Shown here piece after piece: positions 1-8,711 of a DNA stretch of 64,000 bases. The notes under the pieces were generated by a model, which did no database searches, was not told the origin of the DNA, and was given only the letters and a program-made list of their open reading frames with translations. How positions within the stretch are numbered: position 1 is the stretch's first letter; every line of letters begins with the position of its first letter. A program made the translations under genes and the position numbers. The DNA is from Noviherbaspirillum sp. UKPF54 (GTDB lineage Bacteria > Pseudomonadota > Gammaproteobacteria > Burkholderiales > Burkholderiaceae_D): the NCBI RefSeq assembly GCF_007874125.1, contig NZ_CP040128.1, positions 1,302,001-1,366,000 on the forward strand. Reading direction: 5' to 3'.

Positions 1-903
1 AGCCGGCGTCGAGCGCCGCGGCGGCGGCCGTGTGGATCGGCGCACGGCCAATGTCGCCGATCCACACCGGCTGGCGCGTTTCGATCACGCGCCCCGCAAG
101 GCTGTCGCGTGCGGGCAGGCCGAGCATGCGCGGCGCTTCATCGAGGAATTGGCGCACGCGGGGATCGGGCGCGGTCCATGTGTGGATGCGTTCGCATGAA
201 TTTTCCTTGTGGTTCAGCATCCATAACGTGCCGCATGCCCAACCCACCGTTTCGCAGACGATCTGTATGATCTGCGGCATGATGCCGTCGATCGAGGCGG
301 ACTCGGCCACGGTGCGGGTGATCGTGTGCTTCAGCGCCTGCCGTATCTCGCCATGCTTGCGCACGGTGATATCCATCATCGTGCCGTGCAGGCGCGCGAC
401 CGTGCCGTCGCCGTTCCTGACCGGTTGGAGCAGTGCCCGCACCCACCGCGTGCCGCCGTTCGCGCGACGCAGGCCGAACTCGATCTCGCCGTCCATGCCT
501 TCCCGCCGCGCTGCCCGGAAGGCCTGTGTCAGCTGATGGCGGTCCTTCTTCCGCACCTTTTGCAGGATGCGGCGGTACGTCGGCAGCGGCGAGGAGGGAT
601 CGAAATCGAAGATGCGGAAGCACTCCTCCGACCAGTGCCCGTGGCGATCCGGGTGGTTGAACGACCAGTTTCCCAATCCGGCGATGCGCTGCGCCTCCTC
701 CAGCCGGGTGTAAAGCTCCTGCATTTCGCGGGAAGAAATTTCCTGCGAACGCTCCATCAGATAACGTTCCTGGTCCGCTTCCGTATAGGCGCGATTGACA
801 CGATCGAGGAATTGCAGCCACTGTTCCCGCGATTGGGGGCCTTCGACGCTATCGATGCCGAGCTTTTTCAGTTGCCGCAACAGCAGGTTATGGTTGGGAG
901 GCA
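1..903 (-). CDS. PAS/GAF sensory signalling protein (3' part outside window)
   Basis: Only the first 301 codons lie in the window and the frame is open to the left edge, so the output domain is not visible. Residues 1-70 form a charged helical leader. A PAS domain with its PAC tail spans about 71-183 (AQRIAGLGNW at 71-80; GTMMDIT at 174-180). A GAF domain begins near 195 (IVCETVGW, then SLAGRVIETRQPVWIGDI). Such proteins usually end in a histidine kinase, GGDEF or EAL domain; which one applies here is unknown. The ATG lies 4 nt after the stop of the FIST gene, so the two are almost certainly co-transcribed and the FIST protein may be its input partner. An overlapping open frame on the same strand gives only low-complexity arginine/proline-rich protein and is a shadow. 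Confidence 0.85.
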
Positions 904-907
904 TGGA

Positions 908-2047
908 TTAGGCCTCGGAAAACGTAGTCAGGGTCATCGTCTGGTTGTGCAGGTCGCAGCTGCCATTCGTGTACGGGGAAATCTCGCCGTAGGAATAGAA
1001 GCCGACCTGCTGCGTCGCCGGCGGCAGGTTTTCCAGCGTGCTTTCGGTTTCTTCCTCGATGCGCTCGCCCAGCACCAGGCGGCGGCCGACGCAACTGATA
1101 GCGACCGCTAGCACGGGGCCGCTCGTCTGGCCGTCGCCCTTGGCCTGGTCGGCCGCAAGGCTCGCGCCGTTGAGCAGGCGGTCGAAATTGGCGCGCATCA
1201 GCTGCGCCAGATAGCCCTTGGGCACATCGCCGGCGAAGATCAGCGCCTGCCTGGCTTCGTCGATCCCGAGGATGGTCCTCACCACCTGCCGCGATTCGCC
1301 GGCTTGCTTGCGTATCGACAGCGGAAACAGCAGGCCGGTGGCGGGCAGGCCAGAAGCCCGTTCGCCCAGGTACTCCTTGTAGAGGGCAAGCGCCGGTTTG
1401 CCGTCGAGTTCGTACAGGATGTTGCCGTTGGAACGGGTGATGCGCCGCTCGGGACCGAAACTGTCCCAGCCGCCGCGAGAGCCGTGGGTGACGCGCAGCC
1501 GCTCGCCGTACAGGCCGACCGCGGTAATGACGCCGCTCTCCGGCTTTCCGTCGCGGATGACCCACGTGCGTCGGAAACGGTCGCCGTCCGCTGCCAGACC
1601 GCCGGTCACCGTGACATCGGCCGGCAAGGCGGCCGCCAGCCCCTTCACCAGTTCGCTGCCGTTGACATGCAATCCGTCCGACAGGACGAAGACACTGCGC
1701 AAGCCGGCGCGGCAAAGCTGGCGAGCCAGCTGCGCGCCGGCTTCATGCGAATCCGCCGCATCGCGGATTTGAGCGGAGACGGCTTCGACATCACTGTGCT
1801 CGAACCGGACTACTGCAACGGAAAGGCTGCCGTCGTTGACCTCCGGCCCGGCAATCTCGCCAGCCGTGGAACAGCCGATCAGGCGCGAGCGCGGATAGGC
1901 GCGGTACAGGTCCGAGATGGGCTGGGGATTATCGATGTAGCCGGGCGCGGCATAGACCATGACGAGCGTCCGGTCGGAATCCAGGGGCGGGAACGCGGAC
2001 GGCGACCAGCCGTTTGCCGCGTCAAACGAAAATGTACTCAGTTGCAT
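908..2047 (-). CDS. FIST domain protein (FIST_N + FIST_C), putative NosP-like sensor
   Basis: At 379 aa it has the two-part layout of FIST sensory proteins. FIST_N (about 25-220) carries the typical GCSTAGEI stretch. FIST_C (about 225-375) carries VGRRLVLGER and the closing GFYSYGEISP and DLHNQTMTLT blocks. It has no membrane segment or signal peptide, so it should be cytosolic. FIST proteins are predicted small-ligand sensors, and the characterised NosP subgroup binds haem and nitric oxide and is encoded beside kinases or cyclic-di-GMP enzymes. The PAS/GAF gene starts 4 nt downstream, which fits that arrangement. The start has a strong GGAGGGAG ribosome site 4 nt upstream. The FIST assignment is firm; NO or haem binding is inference. 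Confidence 0.85.
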   Translation of the reverse strand: MQLSTFSFDAANGWSPSAFPPLDSDRTLVMVYAAPGYIDNPQPISDLYRAYPRSRLIGCSTAGEIAGPEVNDGSLSVAVVRFEHSDVEAVSAQIRDAADSHEAGAQLARQLCRAGLRSVFVLSDGLHVNGSELVKGLAAALPADVTVTGGLAADGDRFRRTWVIRDGKPESGVITAVGLYGERLRVTHGSRGGWDSFGPERRITRSNGNILYELDGKPALALYKEYLGERASGLPATGLLFPLSIRKQAGESRQVVRTILGIDEARQALIFAGDVPKGYLAQLMRANFDRLLNGASLAADQAKGDGQTSGPVLAVAISCVGRRLVLGERIEEETESTLENLPPATQQVGFYSYGEISPYTNGSCDLHNQTMTLTTFSEA

Positions 2048-2063
2048 GACTCTCCCTCCAGCG

Positions 2064-2078
2064 GCATGTCTGACATGC
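2064..2078 (-). promoter_or_regulatory. Perfect inverted repeat in the FIST leader
   Basis: GCATGTC-T-GACATGC is a perfect 7+7 palindrome around one base, just upstream of the ribosome site of the FIST gene. It could be an operator or a small leader hairpin. No regulator is identified. Confidence 0.35.
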
Positions 2079-2277
2079 TCTTCGGACGGCCAATTTCAGT
2101 TGCAAGGGCGACGCGTGGCCGATGGATGCTTAAAGAGTACACCGAAGATATCTTATCTCCTAGAAATAAATGCGAGGATGGACTCGATGTTTCCCAGAGC
2201 TGATTGACAGGCGGGCAATGCCGCAGCGGGATAGCCGCCGTTTATTTCCTATTTGGAAGGATGGGGCCAGGAAACGG

Positions 2278-2293
2278 GACGCCACGTGGCGTC
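2278..2293 (-). other. Perfect 16-bp palindrome at the end of the serB transcript
   Basis: GACGCCAC/GTGGCGTC is self-complementary and covers the stop codon of the small membrane protein. As RNA it could fold with an ACGT loop. No T-tract follows, so it is at best a weak or factor-assisted terminator or a 3'-end stabiliser. Confidence 0.35.
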
Positions 2294-2654
2294 ACACAGG
2301 CATCGCCTTGTTGTCGTTGAGGTCCAGGATGCCCTTGAGCAAGCGATAGGCTTTCCACACCCAGACGACGGTGCCGATCAGCCACGCGAGCGGGATACCG
2401 ATGATGGTAAACGCCAGCATTACGCTGATCGCCATCCAGAAGAAAAACCACCAGAACGAGCGGATTTGCCAGTTGTGGTGGCTGTAGACGAAAGTGCCGA
2501 GGGCTTCGTCGCGCTTGATGTAATTGATAATCAGCGGAATCCAGGAAAACGCTCCCAGCGAAAACAGGAAGCTCGCGCCATGGCCGATATACAGCCACCA
2601 TGCAAGGTTCTTTGCGGATTGCAGCTTTTCATCGAACACGAGTTCCTGGGCCAT
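2292..2654 (-). CDS. Small integral membrane protein (DUF4870-like), serB-linked
   Basis: This 120-aa protein of unknown function has three hydrophobic segments, at about residues 15-45, 65-85 and 78-105 (FSLGAFSWIPLIINYIKRD; SFWWFFFWMAISVMLAF; IGIPLAWLIGTVVWVWKAYR). The pattern, including the YRLLKGILDLNDNK tail, resembles the DUF4870/COG3671 inner-membrane family. It follows serB by 19 nt on the same strand and is probably its operon partner. The start has AGGGA about 6 nt upstream. The stop codon lies inside the 16-bp palindrome GACGCCACGTGGCGTC (2278-2293), which could form a transcript-end hairpin but has no T-run. Confidence 0.75.
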   Translation of the reverse strand: MAQELVFDEKLQSAKNLAWWLYIGHGASFLFSLGAFSWIPLIINYIKRDEALGTFVYSHHNWQIRSFWWFFFWMAISVMLAFTIIGIPLAWLIGTVVWVWKAYRLLKGILDLNDNKAMPV

Positions 2655-2673
2655 GGCGTTTCCCTGGAGTGAG

Positions 2674-3516
2674 TTAATCGAACAGAGGCAAAATGCCGTC
2701 CAATCCTACAAAATTCAAGGCGATGTCCGCTTGCGCCCGCACAACCGGCTTGGCGCGGAAGGCTACCGACATGCCGGAAATGCCCATCATCTTCAGATCG
2801 TTGGCGCCGTCACCCATGACGATGGCTTGTTTCGGCGACATGCCGAGTTCGCGGCACACGCGTTCGACGGTGTTCTTTTTTTCGTCAGCGTCGACGATGC
2901 CGCCGACCACCTTGCCGGTCAGCTTGCCGTCGACGATTTCCAGCTCGTTGGAATGCGTGTAGTCGAGGCCTAGGCGGGTTTTCATGCGGTCGGTAAAGAA
3001 GGTGAAGCCTCCCGATACCAAAAGGGTTTTCAGGCCGGCCGCCTGAACCGCCGCAAGCATTTTTTCCGCGCCGGGAGACAGCTTGAGCCGTTCGTCGTAG
3101 ACGCGCTGCAAGGCGCCCGCATCCAGCCCCTTGAGCAGCGACACGCGGCGCGTCAGGCTTTCGCGGAATTCGATCTCGCCGCGCATGGCGGCTTCGGTGA
3201 TTTCCGCCACCTGCGGTTTCAGCCCCTGCATGTCGGCGATCTCGTCGATGCATTCGATCGTGATCAGCGTCGAGTCCATGTCCATCGCGACCAGGCCGAA
3301 GTCATTCAGCTTGCGCGCCGCGGCGCTGAAGGCATAGTCCAACCGGGCTGCGAAGCATTCGCTGTCGATCTTCGCTTTCAATGCGTCGGAATGCCCGACA
3401 CCTTCGCAGCGATAGGCGTTCGGATGGATCTGGACGATTCGCTGCGCGTCCGCCATGGCGGCGATGCGGTCGATGGTGGAACGGTCGGTGGCGAGGCCTT
3501 GGAGAATCAGGTTCAT
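2674..3516 (-). CDS. serB: Phosphoserine phosphatase
   Basis: It hydrolyses O-phosphoserine to serine, the last step of serine biosynthesis, in the cytosol. The 280-aa protein has an N-terminal ACT-like region (about 1-70) and a HAD phosphatase domain. HAD motif I is DMDST at 79-83 with the two catalytic aspartates, motif II is SGG at 168-170, and motif IV is GDGANDLKMM from 235. Length and motif spacing match proteobacterial SerB. The gene stands alone downstream of the mfd terminator and leads a two-gene unit with the small membrane protein. No good ribosome site precedes the ATG, so translation may be modest. Confidence 0.96.
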   Translation of the reverse strand: MNLILQGLATDRSTIDRIAAMADAQRIVQIHPNAYRCEGVGHSDALKAKIDSECFAARLDYAFSAAARKLNDFGLVAMDMDSTLITIECIDEIADMQGLKPQVAEITEAAMRGEIEFRESLTRRVSLLKGLDAGALQRVYDERLKLSPGAEKMLAAVQAAGLKTLLVSGGFTFFTDRMKTRLGLDYTHSNELEIVDGKLTGKVVGGIVDADEKKNTVERVCRELGMSPKQAIVMGDGANDLKMMGISGMSVAFRAKPVVRAQADIALNFVGLDGILPLFD

Positions 3517-3542
3517 TACTGGGCTGCTTGCGGCAGTCTCGA

Positions 3543-3586
3543 CAAAAATAAAAAAACTGGTGCAGGAGGCGTGAGCGCCAACCTGC
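3543..3586 (-). terminator. Rho-independent terminator of mfd
   Basis: On the minus strand, 19 nt after the mfd stop, a two-part stem forms: outer GCAGG/CCTGC and inner GGCG/CGCC around a 4-nt loop. A T-rich run (complement of 3543-3556) follows. It separates mfd from serB. Confidence 0.8.
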
Positions 3587-3604
3587 GCTATTCGAAATTC
3601 GTGC

Positions 3605-6600
3605 TTATCCGACCAGCGAGCGGATGGTCGCCTTCACCTGCGACACGCGCGCCGCCAGATCCGGCATGTTCGCCGTGATGCGCAGCTTGTCCTGTCCGTG
3701 CAGCTTGATGTGGCGGTTCTTCTGGATCAGCTCGATGATGCGCATCGCGTCGATCGGCGGGTTCGGCTGGAAGTGCAGCACAGCCAATTCCGCGTGGGCG
3801 TCGATTTTAACAATCCCGACCGGCATCGCGGCAATCCGCAGCCGATGCGTCTCGATCAGCGCCTTGGCCGCATCGGGCATCTTGCCGAAGCGGTCGATCA
3901 GTTCTTCCTGCAAGCCGTCGATGGCTTCCGGCGTGGCACAGTTGGCAAAGCGCTTGTACAGCGACAGCCGCTCGTGCACGTCGCCGCAGTAATCCTGCGG
4001 CAGCAGCGCCGGCACATGCAGGTTGATCTCGGTAGTGGTCGACAGCGGCGCGGCCAGGTCAGGTTCCTTGCCGTTCTTGAGCGAGCGCACCGCTTCATTG
4101 AGCATGTCGGAATAGAGCTGGAAGCCGATCTCCATCATTTCGCCCGACTGGTTTTCGCCGAGCACCTCGCCGGCGCCGCGGATTTCCAGGTCGTGCATCG
4201 CGAGATAGAAGCCGCTGCCCAGCTCCTCCATCTGCTGGATCGCTTCCAGCCGGCGCTGCGCCTGCTTGGTCAGCCCGTGCACGTCGTGCACCAGCAGGTA
4301 GGCGTAGGCCTGGTGGTGTGAGCGCCCGACGCGCCCGCGCAACTGGTGCAATTGCGCCAGGCCGAACTTGTCGGCGCGGTGCATGATGATCGTGTTCGCA
4401 GTCGGCACGTCGATGCCGGTTTCGATGATCGTGGTGCACAACAGGATGTTGAAGCGCTGCGCCACGAAATCGCGCATCACCTTTTCCAGGTCGCGCTCGT
4501 GCATCTGGCCGTGCGCGACCGCGATGCGCGCTTCCGGCAGCAATTCTTCCAGCATCGCCTTGCGGTTCTGGATGGTTTCGACCTCGTTATGCAGGAAGTA
4601 CACCTGGCCGCCGCGCTTCAGTTCGCGCAGGCAGGCTTCGCGGACCACCGAGTCGTTCTCGGAACGCACGAAGGTCTTGATCGCCAGGCGCTTTTGCGGC
4701 GCGGTGGCGATCACCGAGAAGTCGCGCAAGCCTTCCAGCGCCATGCCGAGCGTGCGCGGGATCGGCGTGGCGGTGAGCGTGAGCACATCGACCTCGGCGC
4801 GCAGGGCTTTCAGTGCCTCCTTCTGGCGCACGCCGAAGCGGTGTTCCTCGTCGATGATGACCAGACCGAGGCGCGAGAATTTCACTTCGTTCGACAGCAG
4901 CTTGTGGGTGCCGATCACGATGTCGATCGTGCCCTCGGCCATGCCCTTGATCGCCGCAGTGACCTCCTTGCCGGTACGGAAACGTGACAGTTCGGCGATC
5001 TTCACCGGCCAGTCGGCGAAGCGGTCGGCGAAGGTTTGCGCATGCTGTTCGGCCAGGAGCGTGGTGGGGGCGAGGATCGCGACCTGCTTGCCTCCCATGA
5101 CGGCAACGAAGGCCGCTCGCAATGCGACTTCGGTCTTGCCGAAGCCGACATCACCGCAGATCAGGCGATCCATCGGTTTGCCGCCGGTCATGTCCTTGAT
5201 CACGGCATTGATTGCGGCGCTCTGGTCGGGCGTTTCCTCGAAGCCGAAGCTCTCCGCGAACGCCTCATAGTCGCGCGCCGAATACTGGAACGCATGGCCC
5301 TGGCGGGCGGCGCGGCGCGCATACAGGTTGAGCAGCTCGGCGGCGGTGTCGCGGATCTGCTGCGCGGCCTTCTTCTTCGCCTTTTCCCACTGGCCGGAAC
5401 CGAGCACGTGCAGCGGCGCGTCCTCGGGAGAGGCACCGGAGTAGCGCGAGATCACATGCAGCTGCGACACCGGCACGTAGAGCTTGGTGTCCTTCGCGTA
5501 TTCGAGGTGCAGGAATTCGGTCTCGCCTTCGCCCAGGTCCATGCTGACCAGGCCCATGTAGCGGCCGATGCCGTGGTTCACGTGCACGACCGGGTCGCCG
5601 ACCTTCAGTTCCGACAGGTCGCGCACCATCGATTCGACCTGCGTCGCGCCTTCCTGTTTTCTCCTGCCGGCGCGGCGCCCGGAGCCGGCATAGAGTTCGG
5701 TTTCGGTGATGAAGGCGAGATTGCCGAACTCGGGGCCGAGCTCGAAGCCGGCATGCAGCGGCGCGACGCCGAGCATCAGCTTGGCGGAAGCGCCGGCGAA
5801 GTCGCCGTAGCCGTCGCAGGGCGCGAGCGCCAGGTCGTATTCGTTGAAGTACTGCTGCAGCGTTTCGCGCCGGCCGTTCGATTCGGCGCAGATCATCACC
5901 CGCTTGTCGGTCTGCAGCAGGTAGGAGCGCAGGTTGACCAGCGGGTCTTCGACGCGGCGGTTGACGGCGATATTCGGGATCGGCGCCGAGATTTCGGAAG
6001 CGACGTCGCCAGCCTGGATCACCCAGCGGCCATGCGGCTTGGCCAGCGTGAAGAAATCCTCGTCCTTCAGGAACAGGCGTTCCGGCGCCAGCAGCGGCCG
6101 CTCGCGGTCGGCCTTCAGGAATTTATAACGCGACTGCGTGTCGCTCCAGAAGCGCTTGATCGCGCCGTCGATGTCGCCGACCAGCGCGAAGGTGGCGTCG
6201 TCCGGCAGGTACTGGAACAGCGTCGCCGTCTCCTCGAAAAACAGCGGCAGGTAGTATTCGATGCCGGCCGATGCGATGCCGTTGCCGATGTCCTTGTAGA
6301 TCGGCGACTTGGACGGATCGCCCTCGAACTCTTCGCGCCAGCGGCCGCGGAAGGCGGTGCGCGATGCTTCGTCCATCGGGAATTCCCGGCCTGGCAGCAG
6401 GCGCACCTCGCGCACCGGGTAGAGCGAGCGCTGGGTGTCGGCATCGAAGGTGCGGATGGTTTCGATCGTGTCGCCGAACAGGTCGAGCCGGTAGGGCAGC
6501 GCCGAGCCCATCGGGAACAGGTCGATCAGGCCGCCGCGCACCGAGTATTCACCCGGCGACATCACCTGCGACACATGGGTGTAGCCGGCCAGCGTCAGCT

Positions 6601-7045
6601 GCGCTTTCAGGCGTGCCTCGTCCAGCGTTTCGCCCTGCTTGAAGTAAAAGGTGTGCGCCGCCAGGAAGGAGGGCGGCGCCATGCGCAACAAGGCCGTCGT
6701 TGCCGGCACCAGCAGCACGTCGCACTGGCCATTCTGCACTTCGTACAGCGTCGCCAAGCGCTCGGACACCAAGTCCTGGTGCGGCGAGAAGGCGTCGTAG
6801 GGCAGCGTTTCCCAGTCCGGCAGCAGGTGGCAGCGCAAGTCGGCGGATCCGCCGAACCACGGGATTTCGTCGAGCAGGCGCTGCGCATCGGTGGCATTGG
6901 CGACGACCACCGCCAGCATGCGCTTGTGCGCCTTCAGTTCGATGGCGCCCTGCGCCAGTGCAAAGGCGTCGGCCGAGCCGTGCACGGCGGGCAGGGCGAA
7001 TCGGTTACCGGGCTTGGGAAGGGATTTCTTTAGATCGAATGACAT
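3605..7045 (-). CDS. mfd: Transcription-repair coupling factor Mfd
   Basis: Mfd is an ATP-driven DNA translocase that pushes stalled RNA polymerase off lesions and recruits UvrA. The 1146-aa length is normal. The N-terminal UvrB-like part (about 1-340) is followed by the polymerase-interaction domain near 490-570 ([17 protein letters not shown]). A superfamily 2 helicase core follows with Walker A GDVGFGKT near 635, DEEH near 732 and the later [13 protein letters not shown]. The QLRGRVGRS motif VI and a C-terminal TRCF domain complete it. I start at the ATG rather than the TTG one codon earlier; neither has a clear ribosome site. It is divergent from ispD and ends in its own terminator. Confidence 0.97.
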   Translation of the reverse strand: MSFDLKKSLPKPGNRFALPAVHGSADAFALAQGAIELKAHKRMLAVVVANATDAQRLLDEIPWFGGSADLRCHLLPDWETLPYDAFSPHQDLVSERLATLYEVQNGQCDVLLVPATTALLRMAPPSFLAAHTFYFKQGETLDEARLKAQLTLAGYTHVSQVMSPGEYSVRGGLIDLFPMGSALPYRLDLFGDTIETIRTFDADTQRSLYPVREVRLLPGREFPMDEASRTAFRGRWREEFEGDPSKSPIYKDIGNGIASAGIEYYLPLFFEETATLFQYLPDDATFALVGDIDGAIKRFWSDTQSRYKFLKADRERPLLAPERLFLKDEDFFTLAKPHGRWVIQAGDVASEISAPIPNIAVNRRVEDPLVNLRSYLLQTDKRVMICAESNGRRETLQQYFNEYDLALAPCDGYGDFAGASAKLMLGVAPLHAGFELGPEFGNLAFITETELYAGSGRRAGRRKQEGATQVESMVRDLSELKVGDPVVHVNHGIGRYMGLVSMDLGEGETEFLHLEYAKDTKLYVPVSQLHVISRYSGASPEDAPLHVLGSGQWEKAKKKAAQQIRDTAAELLNLYARRAARQGHAFQYSARDYEAFAESFGFEETPDQSAAINAVIKDMTGGKPMDRLICGDVGFGKTEVALRAAFVAVMGGKQVAILAPTTLLAEQHAQTFADRFADWPVKIAELSRFRTGKEVTAAIKGMAEGTIDIVIGTHKLLSNEVKFSRLGLVIIDEEHRFGVRQKEALKALRAEVDVLTLTATPIPRTLGMALEGLRDFSVIATAPQKRLAIKTFVRSENDSVVREACLRELKRGGQVYFLHNEVETIQNRKAMLEELLPEARIAVAHGQMHERDLEKVMRDFVAQRFNILLCTTIIETGIDVPTANTIIMHRADKFGLAQLHQLRGRVGRSHHQAYAYLLVHDVHGLTKQAQRRLEAIQQMEELGSGFYLAMHDLEIRGAGEVLGENQSGEMMEIGFQLYSDMLNEAVRSLKNGKEPDLAAPLSTTTEINLHVPALLPQDYCGDVHERLSLYKRFANCATPEAIDGLQEELIDRFGKMPDAAKALIETHRLRIAAMPVGIVKIDAHAELAVLHFQPNPPIDAMRIIELIQKNRHIKLHGQDKLRITANMPDLAARVSQVKATIRSLVG

Positions 7046-7112
7046 CAAGTCGGGACATCTGAAATGTCATGTTTCGCCAAAAAGTACCGAAATGCCTGCA
7101 TTTCAGCGCACT

Positions 7113-7141
7113 TTGGCTGTGAGAAAATATGTCGAGATTAT
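7113..7141 (+). promoter_or_regulatory. Candidate promoter of ispD-ispF
   Basis: TTGGCT and GATTAT are separated by 17 nt, 50 nt upstream of the ispD ATG, in the AT-richer mfd/ispD divergent gap. The match to consensus is moderate. The same gap holds an 8-bp inverted repeat CTGAAATG...CATTTCAG. Confidence 0.4.
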
Positions 7142-7190
7142 AAACCAAGCACTTCGCCCCGGCCGGAACGGGGCCTTTCCTTCGAACGCA

Positions 7191-7889
7191 ATGATTTCAC
7201 CACGTTATTTCGCGCTCATCCCCGCCGCCGGCGTCGGCGCGCGCATGCGCGCCGGTTGTCCGAAGCAATACATGCCGCTGGCCGGCAAGCCGATGCTGCG
7301 GCATGTGCTCGATACCTTCGCAGCGACACCGGAAATCGCGCATACCTACGTCGTCGTCTCGGCCGAGGACGGCTATATCGCCGATGTGCTGTCCGGCGCC
7401 CGCCACCTGTTCGACCGCATCTCGGTCATCTACAACGGCGGCGCAACCCGGCACCAGTCGGTGCTGAACGGCTTGCGCGCCATCGGCGGCCACGTCGGCG
7501 AAGACGACTGGGTGCTGGTGCACGATGCCGCCAGGCCGGGCCTGACCGGCGAGCTGATCGGCAAGCTGGCGCGCGAGTTGCGGGACGATGCGGTGGGCGG
7601 CTTGCTTGCGCTGCCGGTGGTCGACACGCTCAAGCGCAGCGACGGCGAGCGCCGCGCGCAGGCAACCGTTTCGCGCGAACACTTGTGGGCGGCGCAGACG
7701 CCGCAAATGTTTCGCTACGCCTTGCTGCGCCGCGCGCTGGAAGAGGCGGACGAAGTCACCGACGAGGCCAGCGCCGTCGAGGCGCTCGGCCTGCAGCCGA
7801 AGCTGGTCGAAGGCAGCCCGCGCAATCTCAAGGTCACCCTGCCGCACGATGTGGCGCTGGCCGAACTGTATTTGAAAGGAATCGCATGA
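7191..7889 (+). CDS. ispD: 2-C-methyl-D-erythritol 4-phosphate cytidylyltransferase
   Basis: It transfers CMP from CTP to MEP, a middle step of the non-mevalonate isoprenoid pathway. The 232-aa protein opens with [12 protein letters not shown], the CTP-binding glycine-rich loop, followed by [13 protein letters not shown]. It contains VLVHDAARP and [17 protein letters not shown], all diagnostic of IspD. An open frame continues about 300 nt upstream into the mfd antisense strand, but protein similarity begins at [11 protein letters not shown], so that ATG is chosen. The stop overlaps the ispF start (ATGA), indicating translational coupling. The product feeds UppS substrates together with Dxr, whose gene is elsewhere in the window. 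Confidence 0.96.
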   Translation: MISPRYFALIPAAGVGARMRAGCPKQYMPLAGKPMLRHVLDTFAATPEIAHTYVVVSAEDGYIADVLSGARHLFDRISVIYNGGATRHQSVLNGLRAIGGHVGEDDWVLVHDAARPGLTGELIGKLARELRDDAVGGLLALPVVDTLKRSDGERRAQATVSREHLWAAQTPQMFRYALLRRALEEADEVTDEASAVEALGLQPKLVEGSPRNLKVTLPHDVALAELYLKGIA

Positions 7890-8377
7890 ACCTGCCACCG
7901 TTCCGGGTCGGACAAGGATACGACTGCCACGCGCTGGTGCCGGGGCGCAAGCTGATTATCGGCGGCGTCGTCATTCCGCATAAGACCGGCTTGCTCGGGC
8001 ATTCCGACGCCGACGTGCTGCTGCATGCGATCACCGATGCGATCCTGGGCGCTGCCGGGTTGGGCGACATCGGGCGGCATTTTCCGGACACCGATCCACA
8101 ATTCTCGGGCGCGGACTCCCGGGCGCTGCTGCGCGAAGCGTGCAAACGCGTGACCGCCGCCGGTTACCTGATCGGCAACGTTGATGGCACCATCATCGCG
8201 CAGGCACCGAAGATGGCGCCGCATATCGCGCAGATGGCGGCGAACGTCGCCACCGATCTCGACGTGGCGGTGAGCCAGGTCAACCTCAAGGCCAAGACCA
8301 ACGAAAAGCTCGGCTATCTCGGACGGGAAGAGGGCATTGCGGCGGAAGCCGTGGCCCTGGTCTATCGGCGCGACTAG
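7886..8377 (+). CDS. ispF: 2-C-methyl-D-erythritol 2,4-cyclodiphosphate synthase
   Basis: It cyclises CDP-ME 2-phosphate to MEcPP in the MEP pathway and acts as a homotrimer. The 163-aa protein has the metal-binding GQGYDCHAL motif near residues 9-17 (Asp and His ligands), the [11 protein letters not shown] motif at about 38-48, and the closing [17 protein letters not shown] block. All are typical of the family and the length is normal. It is translationally coupled to ispD by a 4-nt overlap and is probably the last gene of the unit. Confidence 0.97.
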   Translation: MNLPPFRVGQGYDCHALVPGRKLIIGGVVIPHKTGLLGHSDADVLLHAITDAILGAAGLGDIGRHFPDTDPQFSGADSRALLREACKRVTAAGYLIGNVDGTIIAQAPKMAPHIAQMAANVATDLDVAVSQVNLKAKTNEKLGYLGREEGIAAEAVALVYRRD

Positions 8378-8380
8378 TTT

Positions 8381-8584
8381 TCAGCCGCCGCCGATGCCCT
8401 GCACGATGCGGCCGGTGCCTTCGCACGTCGGGCACTCGCTGCCGTCTTTCCTTTTGCCGGTGCCGGAACAATCCTGGCAGATGTCTTCGCCGGTGCCTAC
8501 CGTGCCCGGCGCTGCTTCGTCACCGGGTTTCAGGTGGGGCGGCGCGTTGGCGCCGGTATTGCCGGAAGAGGGAGTGGGATTCAT
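8381..8584 (-). CDS. Small DnaJ-type zinc-knuckle protein
   Basis: This 67-aa protein has a Pro/Gly-rich N-terminal half and two cysteine knuckles, CQDCSGTGKR and CPTCEGTGR. They match the CxxCxGxG repeat of the DnaJ central zinc finger, and four cysteines can bind one zinc ion. No J-domain is present. The start is set by an excellent AGGAGG 4 nt before this ATG; a longer frame exists but adds an unlikely cysteine-rich start. It is convergent with ispF, leaving only 3 nt between stops, and lies downstream of the alcohol dehydrogenase gene. Similar mini-proteins occur in Burkholderiales and their role is unknown. Confidence 0.75.
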   Translation of the reverse strand: MNPTPSSGNTGANAPPHLKPGDEAAPGTVGTGEDICQDCSGTGKRKDGSECPTCEGTGRIVQGIGGG

Positions 8585-8711
8585 GAATCCTCCTGCGAAC
8601 GTGATGCATGGACACGACGCCATGCCGACGATCAAGCCCCGTTATGCCCTCGGGCATGGCACACCGGTAGATTGACCGTCCGGCAGGAAGTTCAAGCATT
8701 GCGGATGGGGA

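Noticed and set aside
138..821. Long minus-strand open frame overlapping the left-edge PAS/GAF gene
   Set aside because: Its product is low-complexity Arg/Pro/Gly-rich. The frame starting at 903 gives clear PAS and GAF domains.
5036..7033. 665-codon plus-strand frame antisense to mfd
   Set aside because: GC-rich codon bias leaves the complementary frame open. The sequence is His/Gln/Arg-rich with no domain, while mfd is complete on the other strand.
6891..7190. N-terminal extension of ispD into the mfd region
   Set aside because: The added 100 residues have no IspD similarity and overlap the mfd promoter and coding sequence. IspD homology starts at the ATG at 7191.
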